DNA from: Synechococcaceae bacterium WB8_1B_136
GTDB lineage: Bacteria; Cyanobacteriota; Cyanobacteriia; PCC-6307; Cyanobiaceae
Direction of reading: 5' to 3'
DNA length: 18,331 nt
NCBI GenBank assembly: GCA_010029175.1
Contig: RGNC01000026.1
Location: forward strand, 1 to 18,331
Below the pieces are notes generated by a model. The model had not been told where the DNA came from. It ran no database searches and was given only the letters and a program-made list of their open reading frames with translations. Positions 6,607-13,161 of the stretch are shown here, piece by piece (within the stretch, counting starts at the first letter, position 1; every line of letters starts with the position of its first letter). Position numbers and translations under genes: made by a program.

Positions 6607-7436
6607 GCAGCGTGGTCGGCCTCCGAGGAGGCCAGGCCTTGCTCCTCCAGCCAGTGCTCGATGCAGGCCGCGAGCTGCTGAGGCGCACTGCGCATCGGCA
6701 GGTGGCCCTGGCCGGCCAACAGCTCCACCTGGTGCTCGCTGCTGTAGCCCGCCAGATGGCACACATAGCGGGGCTCCATCACCGTGTCGCGCTCACCGGC
6801 GATCCAGAGGCTGGGCACCGCCAGGGCGGCGGTGAGGGCCGGCAGCTGCTGCACGGCACCGCGCTGCATGCTGCAGGCCAGCAGCCCCTGGGCCGCCCGC
6901 CGCTCCGCCACCAGGGGGCTGCGGATGGGCGCCGTGCCCGGCAGCTGGGCCAGCCAGGTGGGGCGCCAGCGCAGAAAGGCGGCTCCGCCGCGACGCACCA
7001 GCCGGAAGGGCCGTGGCTGATACACCCCACCGCCGGCCGCCACCTGCACCACCGCTGCCAGTTGATCCCCGAGCTGGCCGGCGGCATGCAACACCAGGCT
7101 GCCCCCGAGGGAATGGCCGATCAGCACCAGCTGCCGTCCCTCGGCCCGGGTTCGGGCCTGCTCTGCCAGCCAGCGGCCATAGCTGGCCAGGCTGGGCTGC
7201 AGCCCCCGCGGCCGCGGTTCGGTGCCGAAACCAGGCAGGGTCGGGGCCCAGGTGCTCCAGCGGGGCTCCAGCTCGGCCTGCAGCGGTTCCCACAGCCGGC
7301 CTGAGAGCAGCCAGCCATGCACACACACCAGCAGGGGAGAGCGGTTCAGGGGCGCAGGCGAACAGGTGCTCTCCAGCCTGCAACAGGTCGGGCCACACTG
7401 GGGCAGGATTGTCCCAATGCTTAGCTCTCCCCCCAC
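6558..7436 (-). CDS. Alpha/beta-fold hydrolase
   Basis: About 292 residues of the alpha/beta hydrolase superfamily. The oxyanion segment LLVCVHGWLLSG, nucleophile GHSLGG (Ser about 109), acid in IAGERDTV (Asp about 217) and base in GQGHLPM (His about 245) make a complete triad. Substrate and pathway are unknown; esterase, lipase or thioesterase are all possible. The start is uncertain: no ATG lies near the conserved part. I use GTG at 7434-7436, which has GGAGG three bases upstream (rather close) and overlaps the divergent GNAT gene by 20 bases. An ATG at 7514 would overlap more. The 3' end runs 49 bases into the convergent ABC exporter gene and adds a Ser/Ala-rich tail not needed for the fold. 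Confidence 0.8.
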   Translation of the reverse strand: MGGELSIGTILPQCGPTCCRLESTCSPAPLNRSPLLVCVHGWLLSGRLWEPLQAELEPRWSTWAPTLPGFGTEPRPRGLQPSLASYGRWLAEQARTRAEGRQLVLIGHSLGGSLVLHAAGQLGDQLAAVVQVAAGGGVYQPRPFRLVRRGGAAFLRWRPTWLAQLPGTAPIRSPLVAERRAAQGLLACSMQRGAVQQLPALTAALAVPSLWIAGERDTVMEPRYVCHLAGYSSEHQVELLAGQGHLPMRSAPQQLAACIEHWLEEQGLASSEADHAAQSLAKPRSWSSASCA

Positions 7437-7911
7437 CGACCTCCAGGAGCTGTACGGGCGGGGCCATCGGCTCTGTCCCACGGCCAATGCCGCCCTCCAG
7501 CTGGTGCTGAGCACAGAGCGGGAGATCGATCTCTACGAACTCGAGCAGCTCTGCGATGCCGTGGGCTGGAGTCGCCGGCCCATGCGCCGGGTGCGCAAGG
7601 CCCTGCAGCACAGCCTGCTGGTGGTGGGCCTGTGGCGCCATGACGCCCGCCTGCCCAAGCTGGTGGGGTTTGCCCGTTGCACCGGCGATGGGGTGATCGA
7701 GGCCACGGTCTGGGATGTGGCCGTCCACCCCCTCTACCAGGGGGCAGGCCTGGGGCGGCAACTGATGGTGTACGTGCTCGATCTGCTGCGGGAGATGCAG
7801 GTGGAGCGGGTGAGCCTGTTTGCCGATCCTGGCGTGGTGGCGTTCTACGGCGCCCAGGGCTGGCAGCTGGAGCCCCGCAACCGTCGCTGTGCCTTCTGGT
7901 ACTCCCCCTGA
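7417..7911 (+). CDS. GNAT acetyltransferase, Ycf52/NSI-like
   Basis: A 164-residue GCN5-related N-acetyltransferase. Motif A is clear: VWDVAVHPLYQGAGLGRQLM (98-117), containing the Q-G-x-G-L-G pyrophosphate loop for acetyl-CoA. It is followed by VERVSLFADPGVVAFYGAQG (129-148), the usual beta-bulge and F-Y-x-x-x-G end of the fold. The N-terminal block EREIDLYELEQLCDAVGWSR is characteristic of the cyanobacterial/plastid Ycf52 group, whose plant members (NSI/SNAT) acetylate chloroplast proteins and serotonin. The bacterial substrate is unsettled. The ATG at 7417 has CAGGA about eight bases before it (7404-7408), supporting this start over the longer open frame. It diverges from, and slightly overlaps, the hydrolase. 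Confidence 0.9.
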   Translation: MLSSPPTDLQELYGRGHRLCPTANAALQLVLSTEREIDLYELEQLCDAVGWSRRPMRRVRKALQHSLLVVGLWRHDARLPKLVGFARCTGDGVIEATVWDVAVHPLYQGAGLGRQLMVYVLDLLREMQVERVSLFADPGVVAFYGAQGWQLEPRNRRCAFWYSP

Positions 7912-7932
7912 CTCAGCGCCCCGTTGGGGGCA

Positions 7933-8661
7933 TCAACGGGACCTGGCACTGGTGGGGCCGGGAGCGTAGTAGCGCTCTGCCAGCTCCTCGACGCTGCGAC
8001 CCTGGCGCCACTGGCGACGCAAGCAGGCATTGCGCCAGGCCGTGGACAGCAGGCCCCGCTGCCGCCAGCGGCGCCCATCCACCCGCAGCTGCCCCCCCAG
8101 CCGCTGCACCCGGGCCCGGCGGCGCAGGCGCAAAACCAGATCGAGGTCTTCCATCAGCGGCAGGGGGGCGATGCCGCCGCAGGCCTCCAGCAGCCCACGG
8201 GAGAGCAGCAGCCCCTGGTCGCCATAGGGCAGCTGCCGCAGCCGCGTGCGCAGGGCCACCGCCAGTTCCAGCAGCCTCAGCCCAGGGCTGGCCCCCTGCA
8301 CCCGCAGGTCGAAGCACCACAGCCGCGGCGGCCCGCTGCCCGGTGCCGTGATGGCCGCCTGCACCCGCTCGGCCCAGCCCGGCAACAGGCGGGCATCGGC
8401 ATGCAACAGCAGCAGCCAGGGGGCGGTGGTGGCCGCCACGCCACGGGCCAGCTGCAGGCCCCGACCCGCCGGGCTGGTGAGCACCTTGGCCCCCGCCAGC
8501 TGCGCCAGGGCGGCCGTGCCGTCGGGGCTGGCGCCATCCACCACCACGATCTCGGCGATCAGGCCCGCTGGGGCCTGGGCCAGATCCGCCAGCAGCGCCG
8601 GCAGCCGCTGCGCTTCCTGCAGGGCCGGGATCACCACGGCCAGGGGGGCTAGCGCCGCCAT
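7933..8661 (-). CDS. TIGR04283-type family 2 glycosyltransferase
   Basis: A 242-residue GT2-fold protein. It begins VVIPALQEAQRLPALLADLA, continues with VVVDGASPDGT, then PAGRGLQLARG and WLLLLHADARL (the metal/sugar-nucleotide region), PYGDQGLLLSRG and the C-terminal PLPLMEDLDLVLRLRR. The GDQG...MED order is the mark of TIGR04283, named as the selenodomain-associated transferase 2 family and also seen in arsenosugar-related clusters. The sugar donor and acceptor here are unknown. Its ATG overlaps the end of the TIGR04282-type gene by 13 bases, so the two are almost certainly co-translated. No radical SAM partner lies in the window. The C-terminus ends in a basic segment (RRQWRQGRS...) and could bind the membrane surface. 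Confidence 0.88.
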   Translation of the reverse strand: MAALAPLAVVIPALQEAQRLPALLADLAQAPAGLIAEIVVVDGASPDGTAALAQLAGAKVLTSPAGRGLQLARGVAATTAPWLLLLHADARLLPGWAERVQAAITAPGSGPPRLWCFDLRVQGASPGLRLLELAVALRTRLRQLPYGDQGLLLSRGLLEACGGIAPLPLMEDLDLVLRLRRRARVQRLGGQLRVDGRRWRQRGLLSTAWRNACLRRQWRQGRSVEELAERYYAPGPTSARSR

Positions 8662-9290
8662 GGCCGCAGATCCTCCGGGCGGTCAAGGTCTTGGCGCTGG
8701 GCCAGCCAAGCGGGCTGGAGGCCGGCGGCGGCCGCTGCAGCGCAGGTGCGCTGCAGCACCGTGGCAGTGCCCCAGGGCATGCCGGCCATCAGCCGGTAGC
8801 CGGCCAGGGCCATGCCCCGGCGATTGAGGCCGATCAGCCAGTAGCCCCCGTCTGCGGCGGGGCCCAGCACCAATGGCTGATTCTCCAAAAGGTGAAAGGC
8901 CTCAGCCAGATCCGCCGCCTCCAATCCCGGCAGGTCGGTGCCGATCAGCACCACGGCCTCGGCGCCGGCACGGAAGCCGCGCCGCAGTTGCCGTTGCATG
9001 CGGGTGCCCAGGTTGCCCCGCCCCTGGGCCACGGCCTCTGGGGCCCCCAGGGCGGCCGCCCAGCGCTCCAGGGCCCTGGGGCCGAGGCCATCGGCCGCCA
9101 GCACCAGCCGGGCAGCGGCCTGCTCGGCACCCCGCCGGGCCACCGTGAGGGTGTGGATCGTGAGCCGCCGCTGCAGGCGCGCCGCAGCCGCCTGGCCGCA
9201 GCCGGCGGCGAGGCGTCGCTTGCAGCGTCCCGGGGCAGGCCAGCGGGCCATCACCACCAGCTGCCGCCGTGCGGGTGGGTGTGGAGGCAC
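8649..9290 (-). CDS. TIGR04282/DUF2064 nucleotidyl/glycosyltransferase-like protein
   Basis: A 213-residue protein of the DUF2064 / TIGR04282 family (selenodomain-associated transferase 1), with a GT-A-like nucleotide-binding fold. Visible signs are LVVMARWPAPGRCKRRLA (near 11-28), GTRMQRQLRRGF, AVVLIGTDLPGLEAADLAEA with the GTD metal motif, and LGPAADGGYWLIGL. Members are often found with TIGR04283 transferases, as here, and some sit in arsenosugar clusters; the reaction is not firmly known. The first possible start is a GTG at 9288-9290, five bases after the htrA-like stop. An ATG at 9251 would leave only MARWPAPG at the front, so the GTG is preferred, though internal GTG codons are possible. 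Confidence 0.87.
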   Translation of the reverse strand: MPPHPPARRQLVVMARWPAPGRCKRRLAAGCGQAAAARLQRRLTIHTLTVARRGAEQAAARLVLAADGLGPRALERWAAALGAPEAVAQGRGNLGTRMQRQLRRGFRAGAEAVVLIGTDLPGLEAADLAEAFHLLENQPLVLGPAADGGYWLIGLNRRGMALAGYRLMAGMPWGTATVLQRTCAAAAAAGLQPAWLAQRQDLDRPEDLRPWRR

Positions 9291-9295
9291 CCGGT

Positions 9296-10453
9296 TCAGT
9301 TCTGGCGGGGCAGTTCGGCGGGTTGCAGCCGCAGGTCAAGGGTGCGTTTGCCCCGCTGGATCTGCACCGAGAGCACCTCCCCCACGCGGCCCTGATCCAC
9401 CGCCACCTGCACTTCCGAGGGGTTGTCCACCGCGGCCTTGCCCACCCGCTCGATCAGGTCGCAGGGGCGCATGCCGCTGCGGTCGGCGGGACTGCCGGGC
9501 ATCACCTCCACCACCACCACGCCGTTGATCTCCGGCAACTGGCATTCGGCGTTGGTGGCATTCACCTCGCGGGCCAGCTGGGGGGTGAGGGCCTGCAGGC
9601 GCACCCCGATGTAGGGGTGGGAGGCACGGCCCCGCTCCAGGATCTGGGCCGCGATCTGGCGCCCCAGGTTGATGGGGATGGCGAAGCTCAGGCCGGCGCC
9701 GGGGGCCTGGCGGATCGCGGTGTTGATGCCGATCACCTGGCCGCGGTCGTTGATCAGCGGCCCGCCGCTGTTGCCGGGGTTCACGGCGGCGTCGGTCTGG
9801 ATGTAGGGCACCCGCTGGCCCTCGCCCACCGCATTGGTGCGCTGCACGGCGCTGATGATGCCGGCGGTCACGGTGTTGTCGAGGCCGAGGGGGTTGCCGA
9901 TGGCGATCGCCCATTCGCCCGAGCGCACCCGGGCGGAATCCCCCAGGGGGGCCACCGGCAGGTTGCTGGCGGCCACCTTCACCACCGCCACGTCGGTGAC
10001 GGGATCGGAGCCCAGCACCTTGCCGCTGAAGCTGCGGCCATCGGGGAGGGTCACATCCACCTCATTGGCACCATCCACCACGTGGGCGTTGGTGAGAATC
10101 ACCCCATCGGAGCGGGTGATGAAGCCCGAGCCCTGGCCCTGTTGCTGCTGCACCGGTGGGCCGCTGCCGAACAGCCCCCCCAGGGGGTTGATCACCCGCT
10201 TCACGGTGTCGATCCGCACCACGGCGGGGCCCACCTTGTCGACGGCGCTGACGATGAAGTTGTTGCCCGGTTGCAGCGGTGCTGCCGGCGGCGCATCGCT
10301 CACCCGGGCGGGGTCGCCGCCATGGCGGCCCGGCAGGCCTGGAATGCTGCCGCTGCAGGCGCTCAGCAGGCTGGCGGCAAGCAGGGTGCCGAGCACAGCG
10401 GCACGGCGGGGCACGGGCATCAGAGGGGCCATGCAGGCAGCGCGGGAGGCCAT
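9296..10453 (-). CDS. HtrA/Deg-type serine protease, predicted lipoprotein
   Basis: A 385-residue envelope protease. The trypsin-like domain has the catalytic triad H124 (TNAHVV), D154 (VTDVAVV) and S229 (NPGNSGGP). A single PDZ domain follows at about 281-375 (YIGVRLQAL, then VMPGSPADRSGM). The N-terminus has arginines, a hydrophobic stretch and a lipobox LSAC at 30-33, so it is probably lipidated at C33. HtrA, HhoA and HhoB in cyanobacteria degrade or refold damaged proteins in the periplasm and thylakoid lumen; which paralogue this is cannot be told. A QQQQGQGSG stretch stands in loop LA just before the first strand. It is the first gene of a three-gene minus-strand unit and diverges from dnaA with 72 bases between starts. 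Met8 or Met12 could also be the start. Confidence 0.9.
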   Translation of the reverse strand: MASRAACMAPLMPVPRRAAVLGTLLAASLLSACSGSIPGLPGRHGGDPARVSDAPPAAPLQPGNNFIVSAVDKVGPAVVRIDTVKRVINPLGGLFGSGPPVQQQQGQGSGFITRSDGVILTNAHVVDGANEVDVTLPDGRSFSGKVLGSDPVTDVAVVKVAASNLPVAPLGDSARVRSGEWAIAIGNPLGLDNTVTAGIISAVQRTNAVGEGQRVPYIQTDAAVNPGNSGGPLINDRGQVIGINTAIRQAPGAGLSFAIPINLGRQIAAQILERGRASHPYIGVRLQALTPQLAREVNATNAECQLPEINGVVVVEVMPGSPADRSGMRPCDLIERVGKAAVDNPSEVQVAVDQGRVGEVLSVQIQRGKRTLDLRLQPAELPRQN

Positions 10454-10476
10454 GGTGTGCGGTGCATCATCGACAA

Positions 10477-10505
10477 CTGACAGGGCCGCGGGCGACCCCT
10501 ATATT
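10477..10505 (+). promoter_or_regulatory. Predicted sigma-70 type promoter for dnaA
   Basis: CTGACA at 10477-10482 (5 of 6 to TTGACA) and TATATT at 10500-10505 (5 of 6 to TATAAT) are separated by exactly 17 bases. They sit in the short htrA/dnaA intergenic space. Transcription would begin near 10512, about 14 bases before the GTG start of dnaA, giving a very short leader. This is the clearest promoter-like pair I saw in the window; it is a prediction from sequence only. Confidence 0.5.
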
Positions 10506-10525
10506 CAAGCCCCCAGGGGCGTGGC

Positions 10526-11956
10526 GTGACGGTGCAGCAGGGGGAGCAGCTGTGGCGTCAGGTTCAGGAAGCCCTCCAGGGCAACCTCTCCAAACCCACC
10601 TTCGAAACCTGGATCCGGCCGGCCCGCTGCGCTGGCTTCGAGGCCGATCAACTGGAGCTGCTGGCCCCCAACGCCTTCGCCTGCGGCTGGCTGCGCAAGA
10701 ACTATCTGGCCACGATCGCCGCGGTGGCCAGCGAGATCGCCGGCCGGCCGATCGGCGTGGCGGTGGAGTCCAGTGCCGAGGGAGAGGCGGCGGCAGGGTT
10801 GGCGCCCCTGAACGACGCCGTGGCTCCGGGCGAGGCGTCCCCCATCGGTGAATCCAGGGTTCTGCCGACCCGGACGGGCACCGCGCCAGGCACTGCCACG
10901 GGCGAGGCACCCCGCAAGCTGGCCCCCGGCCTCAACCCCCGCTACGTGTTCAACCGCTTCGTGGTGGGCCCCAACAGCCGCATGGCCCACGCGGCGGCCC
11001 TGGCGGTGGCGGAGGCGCCGGGGCGGGAGTTCAACCCGCTGTTCATCTGCGGTGGCGTTGGCCTGGGCAAGACCCACCTGATGCAGGCCATCGGCCATTA
11101 CCGCCTGGAGATTGATCCGGAGGCCCGCGTGGCCTACGTGAGCACCGAGACCTTCACCAACGACCTGATCCAGGCCATCCGCAAGGACGGCATGCAGAAG
11201 TTCCGCGACCGCTACCGCGCCGCTGATCTGATCCTGGTGGACGACATCCAGTTCATCGAGGGCAAGGAATACACCCAGGAGGAGTTCTTCCACACCTTCA
11301 ATGCCCTGCACGAAGCCGGCCGCCAGATCGTGATCGCCAGTGATCGGCCGCCCTCCCAGATCCCGCGGCTGCAGGAGCGGCTGATCTCCCGCTTCTCCAT
11401 GGGCCTGATCGCCGACATCCAGCCCCCCGATCTGGAAACGCGCATGGCGATCCTGCACAAGAAGGCGGAGCATGAGCGCATGAGCCTGCCCCGCGATCTG
11501 ATCCAGTACCTGGCGGGCCGGTTCACCTCCAACATCCGCGAGCTGGAGGGAGCCCTCACCCGGGCCGTGGCCTTTGCCTCGATCACCGGACTGCCGATGA
11601 CGGTGGAATCGGTGGCACCGATGCTGGATCCCGCGGGCGTGGAGGTGGAGGTGACACCGGCCCAGGTGATCAACAAGGTGGCCGAGGTGTTCGGGGTCGC
11701 GGTGGAGGACATGAAGAGCTCCAGCCGCAAGCGCGCCGTGAGTCAGGCCCGCCAGGTGGGCATGTATCTGATGCGCCAGGGCACCAACCTCTCGCTGCCC
11801 CGCATCGGCGATGAGTTCGGCGGCAAGGACCACTCCACGGTGATGTACGCGGTGGATCAGGTGGAAAAGAAGCTGAGCACCGATCCCCAGCTGGGCCGTC
11901 AGGTCCAGCAGGTGCGCGACCTGCTGCAGATCGATTCGCGCAAGCGCACCCGCTAG
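10526..11956 (+). CDS. dnaA: Chromosomal replication initiator protein DnaA
   Basis: A 476-residue DnaA with all four domains. Domain I is residues 1-80 (LWRQVQEALQGNLSKPTFETWI). A variable Ala/Gly/Pro-rich linker runs about 81-135. The AAA+ domain III begins at LNPRYVFNRFVVG, with Walker A GGVGLGKT (176-183), Walker B LILVDDIQF (D239, D240) and a sensor segment ending in RELEGAL. DNA-binding domain IV has the DnaA signature around GKDHSTV (from 433), preceded by VGMYLMRQGTNLSLPRIG. The start is a GTG at 10526; a second GTG at 10532 is possible. I saw no canonical DnaA boxes in the upstream 72 bases, so the origin need not be here. Its stop is four bases from that of cbbX on the other strand. 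Confidence 0.98.
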   Translation: MTVQQGEQLWRQVQEALQGNLSKPTFETWIRPARCAGFEADQLELLAPNAFACGWLRKNYLATIAAVASEIAGRPIGVAVESSAEGEAAAGLAPLNDAVAPGEASPIGESRVLPTRTGTAPGTATGEAPRKLAPGLNPRYVFNRFVVGPNSRMAHAAALAVAEAPGREFNPLFICGGVGLGKTHLMQAIGHYRLEIDPEARVAYVSTETFTNDLIQAIRKDGMQKFRDRYRAADLILVDDIQFIEGKEYTQEEFFHTFNALHEAGRQIVIASDRPPSQIPRLQERLISRFSMGLIADIQPPDLETRMAILHKKAEHERMSLPRDLIQYLAGRFTSNIRELEGALTRAVAFASITGLPMTVESVAPMLDPAGVEVEVTPAQVINKVAEVFGVAVEDMKSSSRKRAVSQARQVGMYLMRQGTNLSLPRIGDEFGGKDHSTVMYAVDQVEKKLSTDPQLGRQVQQVRDLLQIDSRKRTR

Positions 11957-11960
11957 TGAT

Positions 11961-12932
11961 TCAGCCGGTGATCGGCTGGCTGGGGTCCAGGCCCTCCACC
12001 TCGCCGGAAAACACCCGGCTGGCGGTGATGTCCTCGGCTTCGAGCGTCATCAGGTCGAGCTTGGTGAGGCCGCGATCCATGCCGTTGAACAGGCGGTTGG
12101 CCTGACGCATGCGGGCCCGATCGATGGCGTTGCGAATCGAGCGCGCGTTGGCGAAGAAGGGCAGCTGCATGCGCCGCTGGATGTAGTCGGCGAAGGCGGC
12201 GGTGGCATCTTCACTGAAGCGGTAGTTCTCCTCCGCCAGGATCAACTTGGCGATGGCCAACAGTTCTTCGGCCGAGTAGTCGGGAAAGTCGATGTGGTTG
12301 GCCACCCGCGAGGAGAGCCCGGGGTTGGATTGGTAGAACACATCCATGCGATCTTTGTAGCCAGCGAAGATCACCACCAGATCGTCGCGGTTGGCCTCCA
12401 TCACCTGCAGCAGGATTTCGATTGCCTCGGCGCCGTAGTCGCGTTCGTTCTCCGGCCGGTAGAGGTAGTAGGCCTCATCGATGAACAGCACCCCGCCCAT
12501 GGCCTTCTTGAGCATCTCGCGGGTTTTCGGCGCCGTGTGGCCGATGTACTGACCCACCAGGTCGTCCCTGGTGGCGGTCACCACATGGCCCTTGCGCACA
12601 TAGCCGAGGCGGTGCAGGATCTGGCTCATCCGCTCGGCCACGGTGGTCTTGCCGGTGCCGGGGCGCCCCGTGAACGACATGTGCAGGCTCGGGGCCGTGG
12701 TGGCCAGCCCCACCTGCTTGCGGGCCCGCTCCACCACCAGCAGGGCGGCAATTTCGCGGATGCGGGTTTTCACTGGCCGCAGGCCGATCAATTCCTGATC
12801 CAGCTGCTCCAGCACCTGCTGCACCTGGGCGCCTTCGTAGGCCGCCTGCAGGTTCACCGGGGTGCTGTCCGGTGCATTCAACAGGCTGTTCGACTGCTCA
12901 GAGCAGGCCATCGATCGCCGCGGCAAAGGCAT
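11961..12932 (-). CDS. cbbX: CbbX-type AAA+ Rubisco activase homologue
   Basis: A 323-residue AAA+ protein of the CbxX/CfqX family. Red-type CbbX hexamers remodel inhibited Rubisco by pulling the large-subunit tail through a central pore. Features seen are LIGLRPVKTRIREIAALL (48-65), Walker A GRPGTGKT (89-96), the pore loop GQYIGHT with Y129-I-G131, Walker B GVLFIDEAYYLYRP (147-160), and SNPGLSSRV and FANARSIRNAIDRARMRQAN near the C-terminus. Alpha-cyanobacteria use Form IA Rubisco, not the red-type enzyme CbbX was defined on, so its exact target here is inferred from the locus. The ATG at 12932 has GAGG six bases before it and overlaps the acRAF-like gene by 35 bases; Met8 (12911) is the alternative. 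It is the last gene of the minus-strand cluster. Confidence 0.92.
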   Translation of the reverse strand: MPLPRRSMACSEQSNSLLNAPDSTPVNLQAAYEGAQVQQVLEQLDQELIGLRPVKTRIREIAALLVVERARKQVGLATTAPSLHMSFTGRPGTGKTTVAERMSQILHRLGYVRKGHVVTATRDDLVGQYIGHTAPKTREMLKKAMGGVLFIDEAYYLYRPENERDYGAEAIEILLQVMEANRDDLVVIFAGYKDRMDVFYQSNPGLSSRVANHIDFPDYSAEELLAIAKLILAEENYRFSEDATAAFADYIQRRMQLPFFANARSIRNAIDRARMRQANRLFNGMDRGLTKLDLMTLEAEDITASRVFSGEVEGLDPSQPITG

Positions 12933-13152
12933 GGTCAGCCTCGCCGATCGGCTGGTCTTCCGCCTCGGCCCGCAGGGTGATGTTCACGTAGGTCCGTCCG
13001 AAGCTGATGTCCGGGTAGCGGCCGCGGGCTTCGCAGAAATCGTTGAGGCGATCCAGGAAGTCGCGGTTGCCGGCGTAGTCGGTGAACTCGATGCGCCGTT
13101 CCAGCCACTCCACGCGATCGGGTTTGGGCCGGGGGGTCCACTGGTGCTCCAT
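12898..13152 (-). CDS. acRAF-like pterin-4a-carbinolamine dehydratase homologue
   Basis: An 84-residue protein with the pterin dehydratase (PCD) fold pattern: RRIEFTDYAGNRDFLDRLN, then CEARGRYPDIS and RTYVNITLRAE. In true dehydratases this region reads roughly HHP and VHITL, with three catalytic histidines. Here they are R45, Y46 and N57, so pterin chemistry is unlikely. PCD-like proteins without these histidines in alpha-carboxysome loci are known as acRAF, a Rubisco assembly factor. Its position between cupB and cbbX supports that. The ATG at 13152 is nine bases after the cupB stop and the 3' end overlaps cbbX. The length fits the family. Confidence 0.88.
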   Translation of the reverse strand: MEHQWTPRPKPDRVEWLERRIEFTDYAGNRDFLDRLNDFCEARGRYPDISFGRTYVNITLRAEAEDQPIGEADHAFAAAIDGLL

Positions 13153-13161
13153 GGGCTGACC

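Noticed and set aside
9269..10480. 403-codon plus-strand frame across the htrA-like gene
   Set aside because: Shadow of the protease gene; His/Gly/Ala repeats reflect the antisense of its codons.
10454..10525. Possible oriC beside dnaA
   Set aside because: No DnaA boxes and only one short AT-rich patch, which is better explained as a promoter -10.
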